Assembly: GCA_964514305.1 (NCBI GenBank)
Contig: CAZEQD010000003.1
Coordinates: 1 to 64,000, forward strand
Length of the DNA stretch: 64,000 nt
Source of the DNA: CAZEQD01 sp964514305
Lineage (GTDB): Bacteria; Acidobacteriota; Aminicenantia; Aminicenantales; Aminicenantaceae
Direction: 5' to 3'
A model generated the notes under the pieces. The model worked only from the letters and a program-made list of their open reading frames with translations, ran no database searches and was not told the DNA's origin. Made by a program: the position numbers and the translations under genes. Position 1 is the first letter of the stretch. Every line of letters starts with the position of its first letter. This document shows positions 1-8,568 of the stretch, piece by piece.

Positions 1-871
1 GACAAATTAAATCGCCTCTTTCAAAGACATCGTTATATCTTTTTCTGCGGCCGTTTTTACTAACTACAAAACGGACACTCCTAATATCCTTAAGTTTGGT
101 AACACCAGGCTCAATTCGCTCGAAATCTTTCTTAAAAGAGTCGTCGATCATCTTTCGCATTTTCTTATAAAGGACTAACTCGCTCTTGACTGGCCTTGAT
201 AAGAAATCAGTTATCAGATGCTCAGCTGAGACAATTCTTTTGGAATATTTATCACCAATTTCTTTGATCAAAAGTCTGTAATCAGTATAGGAAATGCCAT
301 CGCATCGTAATCTCGGTTCCTCGTATAAGACAGGAGATCCCAGCTTTTCTAGATAATTTAAAGCTATGCGTTGGGGATCTCGTTCAGCCACAAATTTTCC
401 TATTCCCTTAAACCTGAAATCTAATTCTGTCTTGGGACCTCCCGGCCATTCTGTTCCTCCCATCTTATAAAATTCTATTAGAGGAAACCTATATTCCGGT
501 AAATGGGTTAAAGGGATCTTTATTTTGGGGAAAACAATTATATCGTAGGCTCCGCAGTTCCGAACTTCATCCGAGCAATAACCGAAAACAGCTCGTTCGA
601 TGTGGTCGCCACCGCGATCAGTAAAAATAAAAACCCCAGCATCACTTCCCAAGTTAGAGGAAAAAGGATCAATATTCCCTTCTCTCATGACCTGAATCCA
701 CATATCAACCTGGTGCTCTCGCATGATTTGAGGCAAGATAACATCAAACTTTTCTTTTCGAATCTGATTCAGCATCTCTTTTATTTCCTCTTTTGTCAGG
801 GTTTGGGCCTTTAATCCCAGGAAAATTATAAAGATTGAAAATAAAGCCAGAAGAAGTCTTCTTTTTTTCAT
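1..871 (-). CDS. Exported M24-family (creatinase/Xaa-Pro peptidase-like) protein, N-terminal part
   Basis: This gene starts at 871 and runs off the left edge, so only about 290 N-terminal residues are visible. It opens with a hydrophobic signal peptide (MKKRRLLLALFSIFIIFLGL, then KAQ), so the product is probably periplasmic or secreted. The mature part reads VILPQIMREHQVDMWIQVMRE and later FLSRPVKSELVLYKKMRKM. These match the creatinase-like N-terminal domain that precedes the pita-bread metallopeptidase domain in exported M24 proteins. The metal-binding half lies outside the window, so activity cannot be judged. A clear Shine-Dalgarno AGGAGGTG (878-885) sits ahead of the ATG and fixes the start. 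The family call rests on remembered similarity of the N-terminal domain only. Confidence 0.72.
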   Translation of the reverse strand, partial: MKKRRLLLALFSIFIIFLGLKAQTLTKEEIKEMLNQIRKEKFDVILPQIMREHQVDMWIQVMREGNIDPFSSNLGSDAGVFIFTDRGGDHIERAVFGYCSDEVRNCGAYDIIVFPKIKIPLTHLPEYRFPLIEFYKMGGTEWPGGPKTELDFRFKGIGKFVAERDPQRIALNYLEKLGSPVLYEEPRLRCDGISYTDYRLLIKEIGDKYSKRIVSAEHLITDFLSRPVKSELVLYKKMRKMIDDSFKKDFERIEPGVTKLKDIRSVRFVVSKNGRRKRYNDVFERGDLIC

Positions 872-1272
872 TTATTCACCTCCTTTGTAAAAAAAATGAA
901 AAACATATTATTCTAAATAGGAAAAAAAGATATATCTTCTGTCTAAAGTCCTCCAGCTTCATATATTAAAACTTATACCAATTAAACAGCTTGATTTCAA
1001 ACAATATTTTTTATTTTTAATTTTGCTTTTTCTAATTTTTCTAATTTTGCTTTGGCTAACCTATCTTATTGATTATTATAAAAATACTTCTTATTGATGC
1101 CCTTTTTTTACTCTTAAATCAACATTTTTTAGGGCAAAATCATCAATCTAAGAACTTATCTCCATATCTAATTAATCACTAATCTAGCTTGGCTTAAAAG
1201 CTCATTTTGGGCCCGAAAATAGTAATTCTAAGGGTAATTTTCGTCTGTTATTTGAGGTTAATATATTTATTT
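872..1272. other. Intergenic, AT-rich, no gene seen
   Basis: This 401-base spacer lies between the start of the M24 gene and the 3' end of dnaE. It is strongly AT-rich with runs of T and repeated CTAATTTT-type words around 1020-1060. No reading frame in it looks coding, and no convincing hairpin terminator for dnaE was found. Confidence 0.6.
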
Positions 1273-4089
1273 TCAATCAGTTAGATAAGTCTGAGCACGA
1301 AGGAAAGTGCAGTTAAAAATTTTGGGTTGGCCGTTACCGTCGGTTCGGACCTCTCCCCTCAAAAAGCAGGCCGGGGGCGAACCAAAGGCAAGACATTTCC
1401 TTTGGCCTACTCCTTCCAGAAGTCCAGTCTCATCTTCAAAAAGAAAAAAATACTTCCGGCTCCCCCTTACTTCCTTCTGGCGGGCATCCACCACCCTGAC
1501 CAAAAGTTCCACTTCCTGTCCCATATACCGCTTCAAATCCTTGATCCGCAGTTGCGGCCTTCTGCCAGCCCACAGAGAAAGAGAATCTCCTTCAGGGTCA
1601 AAGCCCAAGGCATCGACCAACATCTTCTCCTTTTCCCTAGAAGCCAGATCCTGAATTCCTTCCACCTCCTCAAGTCCCTGGAAGTAGTGCAGAATCTGAT
1701 GGGAACGGCGGGGCTCGAGCGAATCAAAGACCCCTGCCTTAATCAGGGAGAAAAGCTCCGCCTTGGTCAGAGACACCCGAGAGAGAAAATCTTCCACTGA
1801 AAGATAATCACCATTTTTCCTTTCTGCGATAATCTTATCTGCTGTCTTCAAAGCAAGACCCTTGATGGAAGTCAAACCCACCCGGATATTCTTTCCTTCC
1901 ACTTCAAACTGGTAGGAGCTGCGGTTGACATCCGGTGCCAGGATTTTTATCCCCTGCCGCTTGGCCTCCTCGATGTACTCCTCCAGGTTGTAGTAGCCAC
2001 CGCCAGCATTAAGAACTCCCGCCAGATAGAGAAGTGGATAATGGGCTTTCAAATAGACAGCCTGGTAGGCCATATAAGCATAGGAAGCGCTGTGAGCCTT
2101 ATTAAAAGAATAAGAGGAAAAATCTTCCATGATCTTCCACAACCTTTTTATCTCAGACGGAGAGTAACCTCGCTCCCCAGCTTCCCTGAAAAATTTCTCT
2201 TTAAGAGGGAAATCTGTCTCTTTCTTTTTAAGGGCTTTACGGATAAGATCCCCTTCTTCAGGAGGCAGACCGGTTACTCGCTCGGCCACCTGCATCACTT
2301 GCTCTTCATATAGGAGAAGCCCTCTTGTCTCAGGAAGTATCCTGACCAGGAGGGGGTCAGAAGAAACCGGTTTCCCTTCTCGACTTCGTAGCAACCTCTC
2401 TTTCATGCCACTCTGAGTAGGTCCAGGTCGAATAAGGGCTAAGGCCTGGGTCAACTCATAAATATTCCCGGGCTTCAGCCGCCTCAGAAGATTCATCATG
2501 GCTGGACTCTCCACCTGAAAACAACCAATGGTCTCGCCTCTCTGAAGGAGACGGTAGGCCTTCTCATCATGAGGGGGGAGGTAGCTAAGGTGGAGCCTCT
2601 TTTTGGTGGCCGAAATGGCTGCCAGGCCTCTGACTGAAAGAAGGTCAAGCTTAACCAGCTTTAAATCCTCAACCGCATCCCGGTCGTAATGGGTCATGGT
2701 ATAACCTTTAACTGACTCTTCAAGAGGCAGATAGCGGCTCAAGGGAGAAGGAGTGAGGATTACTCCTCCTACATGGAGAGAGTTGTCCCAGTAAACAGAA
2801 GTAAGCTCTGAAGCTGCTTTCCATATTTCCCTGTAGCCAAGGGGAGCTCTATCTTCTTTAAGGTAGGTAGGAGGAGCAAAAAAGGGTGCTTTCTGGCTCA
2901 GAGATCTTGCTTCCTGGGGAGGAAGACCAAAGGCTCGGGCCGTTTCGTAAAGGGCAGAACGAGCCCTGAAGTTTTTCAGGCTACAAACAAAGGCTGCCCC
3001 GGTCGGAGGCTGACTGTAGCGGTTAAGGACATAAGAGAGCACTTCATCCCGTCTCCTTGAATCAAAATCGAGGTCAAAGTCAGGTGGGTCATCCCGCCCC
3101 TTATTGAGGAACCTGGCAAAATAGAGATCAAACTGGAGGGGATTAATATGAGAAATCCCCAGTAGGTAGGCCAGATAGGATGAGGCTCCTGAGCCTTTGA
3201 GGTTGTGGATGATGCCGCGTCTGCGGGCAAAGTTCACCACATCATGGACGATGAGGAAATAGGGGCCAAAGCCCGACTCTTCGACCACAGCCAATTCTCT
3301 TTGGGCTCTTTCTCTTTCCTTCCAGCTCAAATTTCGCCGACTCCGAAGTTCCTTCATCACAACCTGCCTCAAAGTAGCAGGAAAGATATCTTCAGGGAGA
3401 GGAGGAACGATGTTTTCTAAAGAAAAGGAGCATTTCTCAACCACCTCAAAGGTTGTCTTAAAGAGCTGTTTTACCTCAGGTCCGAATTTCTTGAAAGCCA
3501 GGGCTTCCTGCTCTGGACCAAAAAGCCTTACTTTCTGCCTGAGCCTTGCCCATTCTGGAGGAAAGGGAATTTTTTTGTGAATGGCATGGACCAGAACAAG
3601 CCTCTGGCTGCTTTTTATAAACTTTAAAGGATTGGCCCAAACCAGAGGAAGATGATATTCTTCAGCCAGGAGGCGGGCCTGGGGAAAATTAAAAAAATCC
3701 ACTCCAAGATAAAAATCCTCCCTGGCCCCAGATTCTAAAATCTGGAGAAGAGGCTTTTGGCCGGACTGAGGGATAAAGACTACTACCAGGCCCTTGGGTT
3801 CCTTTATCTTCTTCCGGTTAAATATTTCTGTTAAATGCCAGTAGCCCTGTCTATTTTTGACCAGGAATAAAAACCTTCTGCCTTCCAGTTCCATCTCGCA
3901 GCCAAAAAGAGGAACCAAACCCTGCTGGAGAGCCGCTCTCTTCCAGCCAGCCCAGCCGTAAAAGTTTCCAATATCGCTCAGGGCTGCCGCCGGTAATTGC
4001 TGCTGAGCGACCCATAATGCCAGCTCCTGGAAAGTGACCGCTCCTCTCCCCCGGCTGTAAACAGAATGAACTCGAAGAGGAATAAACAT
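1273..4089 (-). CDS. dnaE: DNA polymerase III alpha subunit-like, short error-prone type (DnaE2/ImuC-like)
   Basis: This is a C-family replicative-type polymerase of 938 residues, clearly shorter than the usual roughly 1160. The palm motif PDFDLDFD (336-343) and KLDLL (D482) supply the three catalytic aspartates, and FNKAHSASYAYMAYQ is the classic DnaE signature. A C-terminal OB-fold segment (VELLVRVVDARQKEV) ends the protein, and no tau-binding tail follows. The N-terminal PHP domain is present but eroded: the usual HxH is RVH, and TDHGN is SDIGN, so its metal site is probably dead. The start lies 2 bases after the dinB stop, suggesting translational coupling. Position behind lexA and dinB argues for a DNA-damage-induced translesion role rather than bulk replication. 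That role is inferred from context and size. Confidence 0.9.
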   Translation of the reverse strand: MFIPLRVHSVYSRGRGAVTFQELALWVAQQQLPAAALSDIGNFYGWAGWKRAALQQGLVPLFGCEMELEGRRFLFLVKNRQGYWHLTEIFNRKKIKEPKGLVVVFIPQSGQKPLLQILESGAREDFYLGVDFFNFPQARLLAEEYHLPLVWANPLKFIKSSQRLVLVHAIHKKIPFPPEWARLRQKVRLFGPEQEALAFKKFGPEVKQLFKTTFEVVEKCSFSLENIVPPLPEDIFPATLRQVVMKELRSRRNLSWKERERAQRELAVVEESGFGPYFLIVHDVVNFARRRGIIHNLKGSGASSYLAYLLGISHINPLQFDLYFARFLNKGRDDPPDFDLDFDSRRRDEVLSYVLNRYSQPPTGAAFVCSLKNFRARSALYETARAFGLPPQEARSLSQKAPFFAPPTYLKEDRAPLGYREIWKAASELTSVYWDNSLHVGGVILTPSPLSRYLPLEESVKGYTMTHYDRDAVEDLKLVKLDLLSVRGLAAISATKKRLHLSYLPPHDEKAYRLLQRGETIGCFQVESPAMMNLLRRLKPGNIYELTQALALIRPGPTQSGMKERLLRSREGKPVSSDPLLVRILPETRGLLLYEEQVMQVAERVTGLPPEEGDLIRKALKKKETDFPLKEKFFREAGERGYSPSEIKRLWKIMEDFSSYSFNKAHSASYAYMAYQAVYLKAHYPLLYLAGVLNAGGGYYNLEEYIEEAKRQGIKILAPDVNRSSYQFEVEGKNIRVGLTSIKGLALKTADKIIAERKNGDYLSVEDFLSRVSLTKAELFSLIKAGVFDSLEPRRSHQILHYFQGLEEVEGIQDLASREKEKMLVDALGFDPEGDSLSLWAGRRPQLRIKDLKRYMGQEVELLVRVVDARQKEVRGSRKYFFLFEDETGLLEGVGQRKCLAFGSPPACFLRGEVRTDGNGQPKIFNCTFLRAQTYLTD

Positions 4090-4091
4090 TT

Positions 4092-5315
4092 TTATTTGGT
4101 CAAAGAGGCTGTTTTCAGGATAAATCCCTGTTTCTTCTCGAAGCTGTAAAGACTCTCCAGCATTTTTTCTCTGACTGTCAGGAGTGAGCCAAATCCGTAT
4201 TTTTCCCTTACCTCATCTACAGCCAGACCCAGCCGCCGCTGCCGCTTTGAATAAGGCTCAAAAAGAGAAAGAGGGCTGTGGCGGACAAGATCGGAGGCCT
4301 TAACCCCAACCAGGCGGAGAGCCAGGCGGGAAGAAGCGAAAAGCTGGAGGAAAAGCTCATGAACCACCCGAAAAATAGCCCCCATCTCCTGGAGAGGGGT
4401 AAGAAGAAGACGGCGGTGGGCTTCGGTCCGGAAATCAGAATACCTGACTTTAACTTCGATGATGTGGGCAAAAAGGCCTTCCTGACGTAGGGAAAGAGCT
4501 AATCTATCACAAAGATAAGCCAAGTGAGCCAGGAGAAGACGCCTGTTCCAGATATCCTCCAAAAAAGTGGTCTCTCGCGAGACAGACTTGGCCAGAGAAG
4601 CAGAGACCACAGGCCGGCTGTCAATTCCTCTCGCCTGGAGGTAAAGTTCATCGCCGCTGACCCCAAAAAGAGAACGGAGGCTGGCTCGCGGCAACGTCCA
4701 TAAATCGCCGATTTTATGGATATTGAGCAGGCGGAGGATGACCTGAGCTTTGGGCCCTATACCCGGCAGAATCTCTATTCCCAGGTTTTTCAGAAATTCT
4801 TCTTCTTTTCCTGGCTCAATCTCTACCAAACCACCGGGTTTGGCTTGAGAGGTGGCCAGTCTGGCTAGGAGCTTGTTGGGTCCTACCCCAACTGAGACTC
4901 TGAGCCCTAATTTTTTTTCTATCTCCTCTTTAATCTCTCGAGCAGTGCGAGAAAAGGAAGAATAGAGAGGTCGACAGCGGCTGAGGTCAAGGTATGCTTC
5001 ATCCAGGGAAGCCTGCTCCACATCAGGAGTGTAACGGGCAAGAAGGCGAAAGAATTTTTCGGAGAAGGCCCTGTAAATCTGATAATTCCCCCTTAGAAAT
5101 ACACCATGAGGACAAAGCTGGTAGGCTTTGCGGAGTGGCATGCCGGAATGGACACCATAGCGGCGGGCCTCATAGGAAGCAGTGGAGGCCACTCCCCTTT
5201 CGTGGGGAAGGCCGCCGACAATAAGGGGTTTACCTTTGAGCGAGGGATTGAGCAGAACCTCGACGGCCGCAAAAAAGGCGTCGATATCAACATGGACGAT
5301 AAATCTTCTCGGCAT
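4092..5315 (-). CDS. dinB: DNA polymerase IV (DinB, Y-family)
   Basis: This is a Y-family translesion polymerase of 407 residues. The catalytic carboxylates are all visible: D10 in HVDIDAFFA and D105-E106 in ASLDEAYLD. The finger motif SYEARRYGVHSGMP is at about 48-60. The thumb has helix-hairpin-helix text (LPGIGPKAQVILRLLNIHKIGDLW), and a little-finger domain follows. The intact DE pair separates it from catalytically dead ImuB proteins, which otherwise sit in similar lexA-dnaE2 cassettes. The ribosome site AAGGGA lies just upstream of ATG. It is downstream of lexA (63-base gap) and directly upstream of dnaE (2-base gap), so the three genes look like one damage-response operon. Confidence 0.93.
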   Translation of the reverse strand: MPRRFIVHVDIDAFFAAVEVLLNPSLKGKPLIVGGLPHERGVASTASYEARRYGVHSGMPLRKAYQLCPHGVFLRGNYQIYRAFSEKFFRLLARYTPDVEQASLDEAYLDLSRCRPLYSSFSRTAREIKEEIEKKLGLRVSVGVGPNKLLARLATSQAKPGGLVEIEPGKEEEFLKNLGIEILPGIGPKAQVILRLLNIHKIGDLWTLPRASLRSLFGVSGDELYLQARGIDSRPVVSASLAKSVSRETTFLEDIWNRRLLLAHLAYLCDRLALSLRQEGLFAHIIEVKVRYSDFRTEAHRRLLLTPLQEMGAIFRVVHELFLQLFASSRLALRLVGVKASDLVRHSPLSLFEPYSKRQRRLGLAVDEVREKYGFGSLLTVREKMLESLYSFEKKQGFILKTASLTK

Positions 5316-5378
5316 TTTTTCCCTTTGACCTCTTCTTTTCCTGGCTAATAGAGGCCCACGAATAAAAATGGACGTTCT

Positions 5379-6005
5379 TCAATACTTACGCAGAACACCG
5401 ATCACCCGGCCTAAAATTCTCAGCTCCTTAACTTTGATAGGCTTAAAGTCCGGGTTTTCCGGAACAAGGAAGATATGACCGTTGTCCAAGCGCAACCTCT
5501 TCAAAGTAATCGTGCCGTCATCCAGAAGAACCACCACCATCTCACCTGAACTGGCTGTATTAGTTCTTTCCACCAGCACCCGGTCTCCATCATCGATATA
5601 AGCATCAATCATACTTTTACCCTCGACGTTGATGCAGAAAATATTGCCTTTTCTCCGGCCCACCATCCACTCGGGAACTTCCACCGCTTCTCCTGAAACA
5701 TCAAAGACTTCTCTCGGCTGGCCGGCCGGAACCAGGCCCACCAAGGGCACCCGGAGCCGCCTATCCGCAAGAGCTGAGCTGATCAGCCTTACCTTTCCCT
5801 TGATTCGTTTCAAATAGCCTTTCTTCTCCAGACTCAGAATATGTTTGAAGACAGCCGAAGGAGAGGCAATCCCCAGCAGCTCTCCCAGTTGGCGGATGGT
5901 AGGAGAATAGCCGTACTCAAGAATAAAACTTTCGATGGCTCTCAGAACTTTCTTCTGCCTGGCTGTTAGCCTTTTCCTTAATTTGTTCACCATTTTGTTC
6001 ACCAT
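5379..6005 (-). CDS. lexA: LexA repressor
   Basis: LexA is the SOS repressor, which cleaves itself when stimulated by RecA filaments. The N-terminal winged helix contains ARQKKVLRAIESFILEYGYSPT and the recognition region IASPSAVFKHILSLEKKGYL. Counted from the chosen start, the self-cleavage Ala-Gly is A94-G95 in VGLVPAGQP, with catalytic S131 (EGKSMID) and K169 (TITLKRL). An in-frame ATG exists at 6029. However, a GGAGGTG ribosome site (6017-6023) lies 11 bases before the ATG at 6005, so I start there (208 residues). The first eight residues are MVNKMVNK from a perfect 12-base tandem duplication, which leaves a second possible ATG at 5993. It heads the lexA-dinB-dnaE group and presumably represses it. 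Confidence 0.95.
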   Translation of the reverse strand: MVNKMVNKLRKRLTARQKKVLRAIESFILEYGYSPTIRQLGELLGIASPSAVFKHILSLEKKGYLKRIKGKVRLISSALADRRLRVPLVGLVPAGQPREVFDVSGEAVEVPEWMVGRRKGNIFCINVEGKSMIDAYIDDGDRVLVERTNTASSGEMVVVLLDDGTITLKRLRLDNGHIFLVPENPDFKPIKVKELRILGRVIGVLRKY

Positions 6006-6009
6006 ATAT

Positions 6010-6039
6010 ATTAATACACCTCCGGCCACTGCTTGTCAA
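6010..6039 (-). promoter_or_regulatory. Candidate lexA promoter overlapping the ribosome site
   Basis: Reading leftward, a perfect TTGACA (6039-6034) is followed after 17 bases by TATTAA. The spacer contains the GGAGGTG ribosome site, so a transcript from this promoter would start at or just before the ATG at 6005. The small palindrome TATTAATA lies here too and could be part of an operator. Which element is functional is uncertain. Confidence 0.35.
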
Positions 6040-6260
6040 GAGAAAAATAAAAAAAATGTCAGATAAATGAAGAACAATAATTTATGCCCCAGCGAGGATA
6101 AGAAGATTTCAAATTCAGCAAATTTAGACTCAGAGAACGTGTTTAAGATCTGGCTGGTTAGACAAAGACCCCCTAAGTTTTAAGTTAGAACAAGAGAAAG
6201 ATAATCACTTTAAACCTTAATAGACTAGAAAGACATTTCGAATTTACAATATTCTTGTAA

Positions 6261-7364
6261 TTATCTTAATGAGAAATTTTTTGCAGTTGAGTATAAGGTT
6301 AATATCTTTTCGACTGACACATCGGGCTGGACAGTATTTGAGGGAGCAAGTATTAGACCTCCCTTTTTACCGCACTTGTTTATTCGATCTATTACTTCAG
6401 CTGCCACATCTTCTGCTGTTCCATATGGAAGAGTTTTCTGGCAAGAGATTGTTCCATGCAAGCAAACTCTGTGACCAAAGCGTCTCTTGATATCAACCAC
6501 ATCCATAGATTCAGGTTGGATGGGATCGATAACGTCAAATCCAATTTCTATCAGATCTTCAAAAACAAGCCCTATATTGCCATCACTATGAAACATAAAA
6601 TAGAGATCAGGACGTTCACGGCGAATTTCCTGTATCCATATTTTCAGCCGGGGTTTAAAATAGCGGCGCCACATGACAGGAGACAGCATCATCGTCTTCT
6701 GCATGGCAATATCGCCCATGATAAATAACATATCAACACCACATTTCACTATCTGCTTAGATTGTTCAATCCTGTGTTCTAAAGCTCTATCAGCAAGGGT
6801 TTCTGCCAGCCTGGGTTCCTGGCTTAAATCCATTAAGTATCTCTCGAATCCCCGAAGTTCCCATGAAGTTTTGAAAATATTCCATAATTCAACCAGAGTA
6901 AAATATTCACCCCCAAAGCGGGCCACATCTTCGCGGATGTTCTTATAACGTTCTTCAAGACTTGGATCTGGGAATTGATATTTGATCACTTCATCGAGGT
7001 CAGCTTCTGCTAATGGATGATAGACATACTGCCAATATAACCGATTACTGTTTGGCAGCCGGCATATACCATACTCATCCTCCAGCCAGCCATTCTCACG
7101 GATAATAACTAAATTATCTCTGCCCATGCCGATTTCAGGAATCTGCCATGGTGAAGGGGTGGCCCTCCTGCTAAAGGAGAGACTTGGTTCCATCATACAA
7201 GTCCGAATATCCAGACCCAGTTTCTTCCTAATTACTTCAGCCTCTTTTGTGGCGAAGTAATCTTCTAATTTGCTCCAGACATCCTGCCTAAAGCTGCCAT
7301 CAAGGGGAGTACGGTCAGGTGTTTGGTGATTTATGGCTGCTGTGACCCTCTCCTTTGAATTCAT
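6261..7364 (-). CDS. Uroporphyrinogen decarboxylase (URO-D) family protein
   Basis: This is a protein of 367 residues with the URO-D barrel pattern of COG0407, beginning MNSKERVTAAINHQTPDRTP. Further blocks are FMFHSDGNI (H259) and IQPESMD, then CLHGTIS (C301), then GGLILAPSNTVQPD. The last of these is typical of the methyltransferase-like branch (MtaA/MtbA/CmuA relatives) rather than heme-pathway HemE. The residue after H259 is Ser, not the Cys of the zinc motif HxC in corrinoid methyltransferases. No corrinoid protein or heme gene is nearby, so the substrate cannot be named. The ATG has an AGAGGAG ribosome site. It stands alone between lexA and the TonB-like operon. Confidence 0.8.
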   Translation of the reverse strand: MNSKERVTAAINHQTPDRTPLDGSFRQDVWSKLEDYFATKEAEVIRKKLGLDIRTCMMEPSLSFSRRATPSPWQIPEIGMGRDNLVIIRENGWLEDEYGICRLPNSNRLYWQYVYHPLAEADLDEVIKYQFPDPSLEERYKNIREDVARFGGEYFTLVELWNIFKTSWELRGFERYLMDLSQEPRLAETLADRALEHRIEQSKQIVKCGVDMLFIMGDIAMQKTMMLSPVMWRRYFKPRLKIWIQEIRRERPDLYFMFHSDGNIGLVFEDLIEIGFDVIDPIQPESMDVVDIKRRFGHRVCLHGTISCQKTLPYGTAEDVAAEVIDRINKCGKKGGLILAPSNTVQPDVSVEKILTLYSTAKNFSLR

Positions 7365-7461
7365 GAAATTTCTCCTCTTAACCTATTTATACTATGTAAA
7401 AGCGCTTGGACCAAGGACGGATTCAATACCCTCATCTATTCAAAATTCATGGTAAAAGAGT

Positions 7462-7484
7462 AAAAAGGGGGAGTGTCCTCCTTT
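7462..7484 (-). terminator. Probable rho-independent terminator of the TonB-like/TPR-like operon
   Basis: Immediately after the TAA of the preceding gene, the minus strand reads AAAGGAGGACACTCCCCC followed by TTTTT. This gives a stem of about 8 pairs with one A-C mismatch, an ACACT loop and a U tract. Confidence 0.5.
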
Positions 7485-8568
7485 ATTTATAAGCAAAAAC
7501 TTTAAGGCTTGTGACCTTCAATTTTAGCCTGGCCCAGACTTTTTCTTCTATTCCTTGAGCGTTTTTCCTGATAAAAGTTATTTCTAATTGGTTCATTTCT
7601 TGAGGAAGGGACATCTTCTTAACTTGTTGACTCTTTTCACTTTTGCCTGTTAACAATTGGACAAGACTAGCTATTGCCTGGGGGATAGAAACAGAATTAG
7701 CCAAAGGATCGGCATTAAAAGGACTGGTCTTGTCGACAACGGGACCGAAGGGCTGATACTTACCTTTGGTCAGCGGTATATCCAGCTTCAGAGTCAATTT
7801 ATAAGGCTGAACTTTGCGGCTGCTGACAATCAATCTATCTCCAATAAACATTGATAATTTATATTCAAGATTCTTAACTTCATCTTTTTTTTGCCTGTTT
7901 TTCATCTGGAATTCTATTCGTTTTTGGGGAAAAATAGATTTAAGCTGGACTTCCACCTCTATTTTTTTTCTTACAACCAAATCATCAATTTTTACATCAA
8001 AAAAATAGGCATGCTTCCCTGTCTTTTCTAATAAAGGGCTGGCTTCAAGATTTATGATGTTTAAACCTTTGTTCAAGAGGCCCCCACTGACTATATTTTT
8101 TCCTATTGCTAACCGATAATAGGCCGGGTTGGCCATATGCACGGCCAGGAGAAATGCTTCTGGTAGCCGGCTAATTTCTTTTTTTTTGAGATCTATAAAA
8201 GCCAACCCAGTAATCAATGGATATTTCTGCAGCCAGCCATTTAAATAATTTATAACGGCTGAAGCTGTATTTTCATCCAGGAAATTGAGCTGAGGCTTGT
8301 AGCCTCGACCTATGTCAAAATATTGGCCCAGCCATTTATATTGGTTGTCTCTATCAGCCAACCTTTCATATAAATAGGCAAGCAGCAGGTAAGCCGAAGG
8401 TTTCTCTTCTCTGCTTATAGTTTCCAAGTGGGAAAGCAAATAATTTATGGCCGATTCATAATTGTTGTTGGGACCAAAAAAAGAAGCCACTTCAACTTTC
8501 CAATCAGCACTTAAAGCTAGCTGAAAAAATACCAAGATCAGCAAGCAACTAACAGACTTTCTAATCAT
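7483..8568 (-). CDS. Exported protein of unknown function, TPR-like N-terminal half
   Basis: I start at the ATG at 8568, giving about 361 residues, because it opens with a good signal peptide (MIRKSVSCLLILVFFQLALS, then AD). It also overlaps the stop of the upstream TonB-like gene (ATGATTAG), a normal coupling arrangement; a longer start at 8616 would bury the signal. After the signal, helical repeat-like text (YESAINYLLSHLE, AYLLLAYLYERLADRDNQYKWLGQYF) suggests TPR-like packing. The C-terminal half is beta-rich (VEVQLKSIFPQKRIEFQMK). No known family is recognised. Coupling to a TonB-like protein suggests a role in envelope transport or signalling in the periplasm. Confidence 0.7.
   Translation of the reverse strand: MIRKSVSCLLILVFFQLALSADWKVEVASFFGPNNNYESAINYLLSHLETISREEKPSAYLLLAYLYERLADRDNQYKWLGQYFDIGRGYKPQLNFLDENTASAVINYLNGWLQKYPLITGLAFIDLKKKEISRLPEAFLLAVHMANPAYYRLAIGKNIVSGGLLNKGLNIINLEASPLLEKTGKHAYFFDVKIDDLVVRKKIEVEVQLKSIFPQKRIEFQMKNRQKKDEVKNLEYKLSMFIGDRLIVSSRKVQPYKLTLKLDIPLTKGKYQPFGPVVDKTSPFNADPLANSVSIPQAIASLVQLLTGKSEKSQQVKKMSLPQEMNQLEITFIRKNAQGIEEKVWARLKLKVTSLKVFAYK

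Noticed and set aside
602..814. 70-codon plus-strand frame inside the M24 gene
   Set aside because: It lies antisense to a well-supported coding frame and has no ribosome site or domain.
1327..1800. 157-codon plus-strand frame opposite dnaE
   Set aside because: It is an antisense shadow of dnaE; composition follows the reversed codons of the real gene.
6243..6260. TTACAA/TTGTAA hairpin after the URO-D gene as terminator
   Set aside because: The 6-base all-weak stem has no T tract after it.
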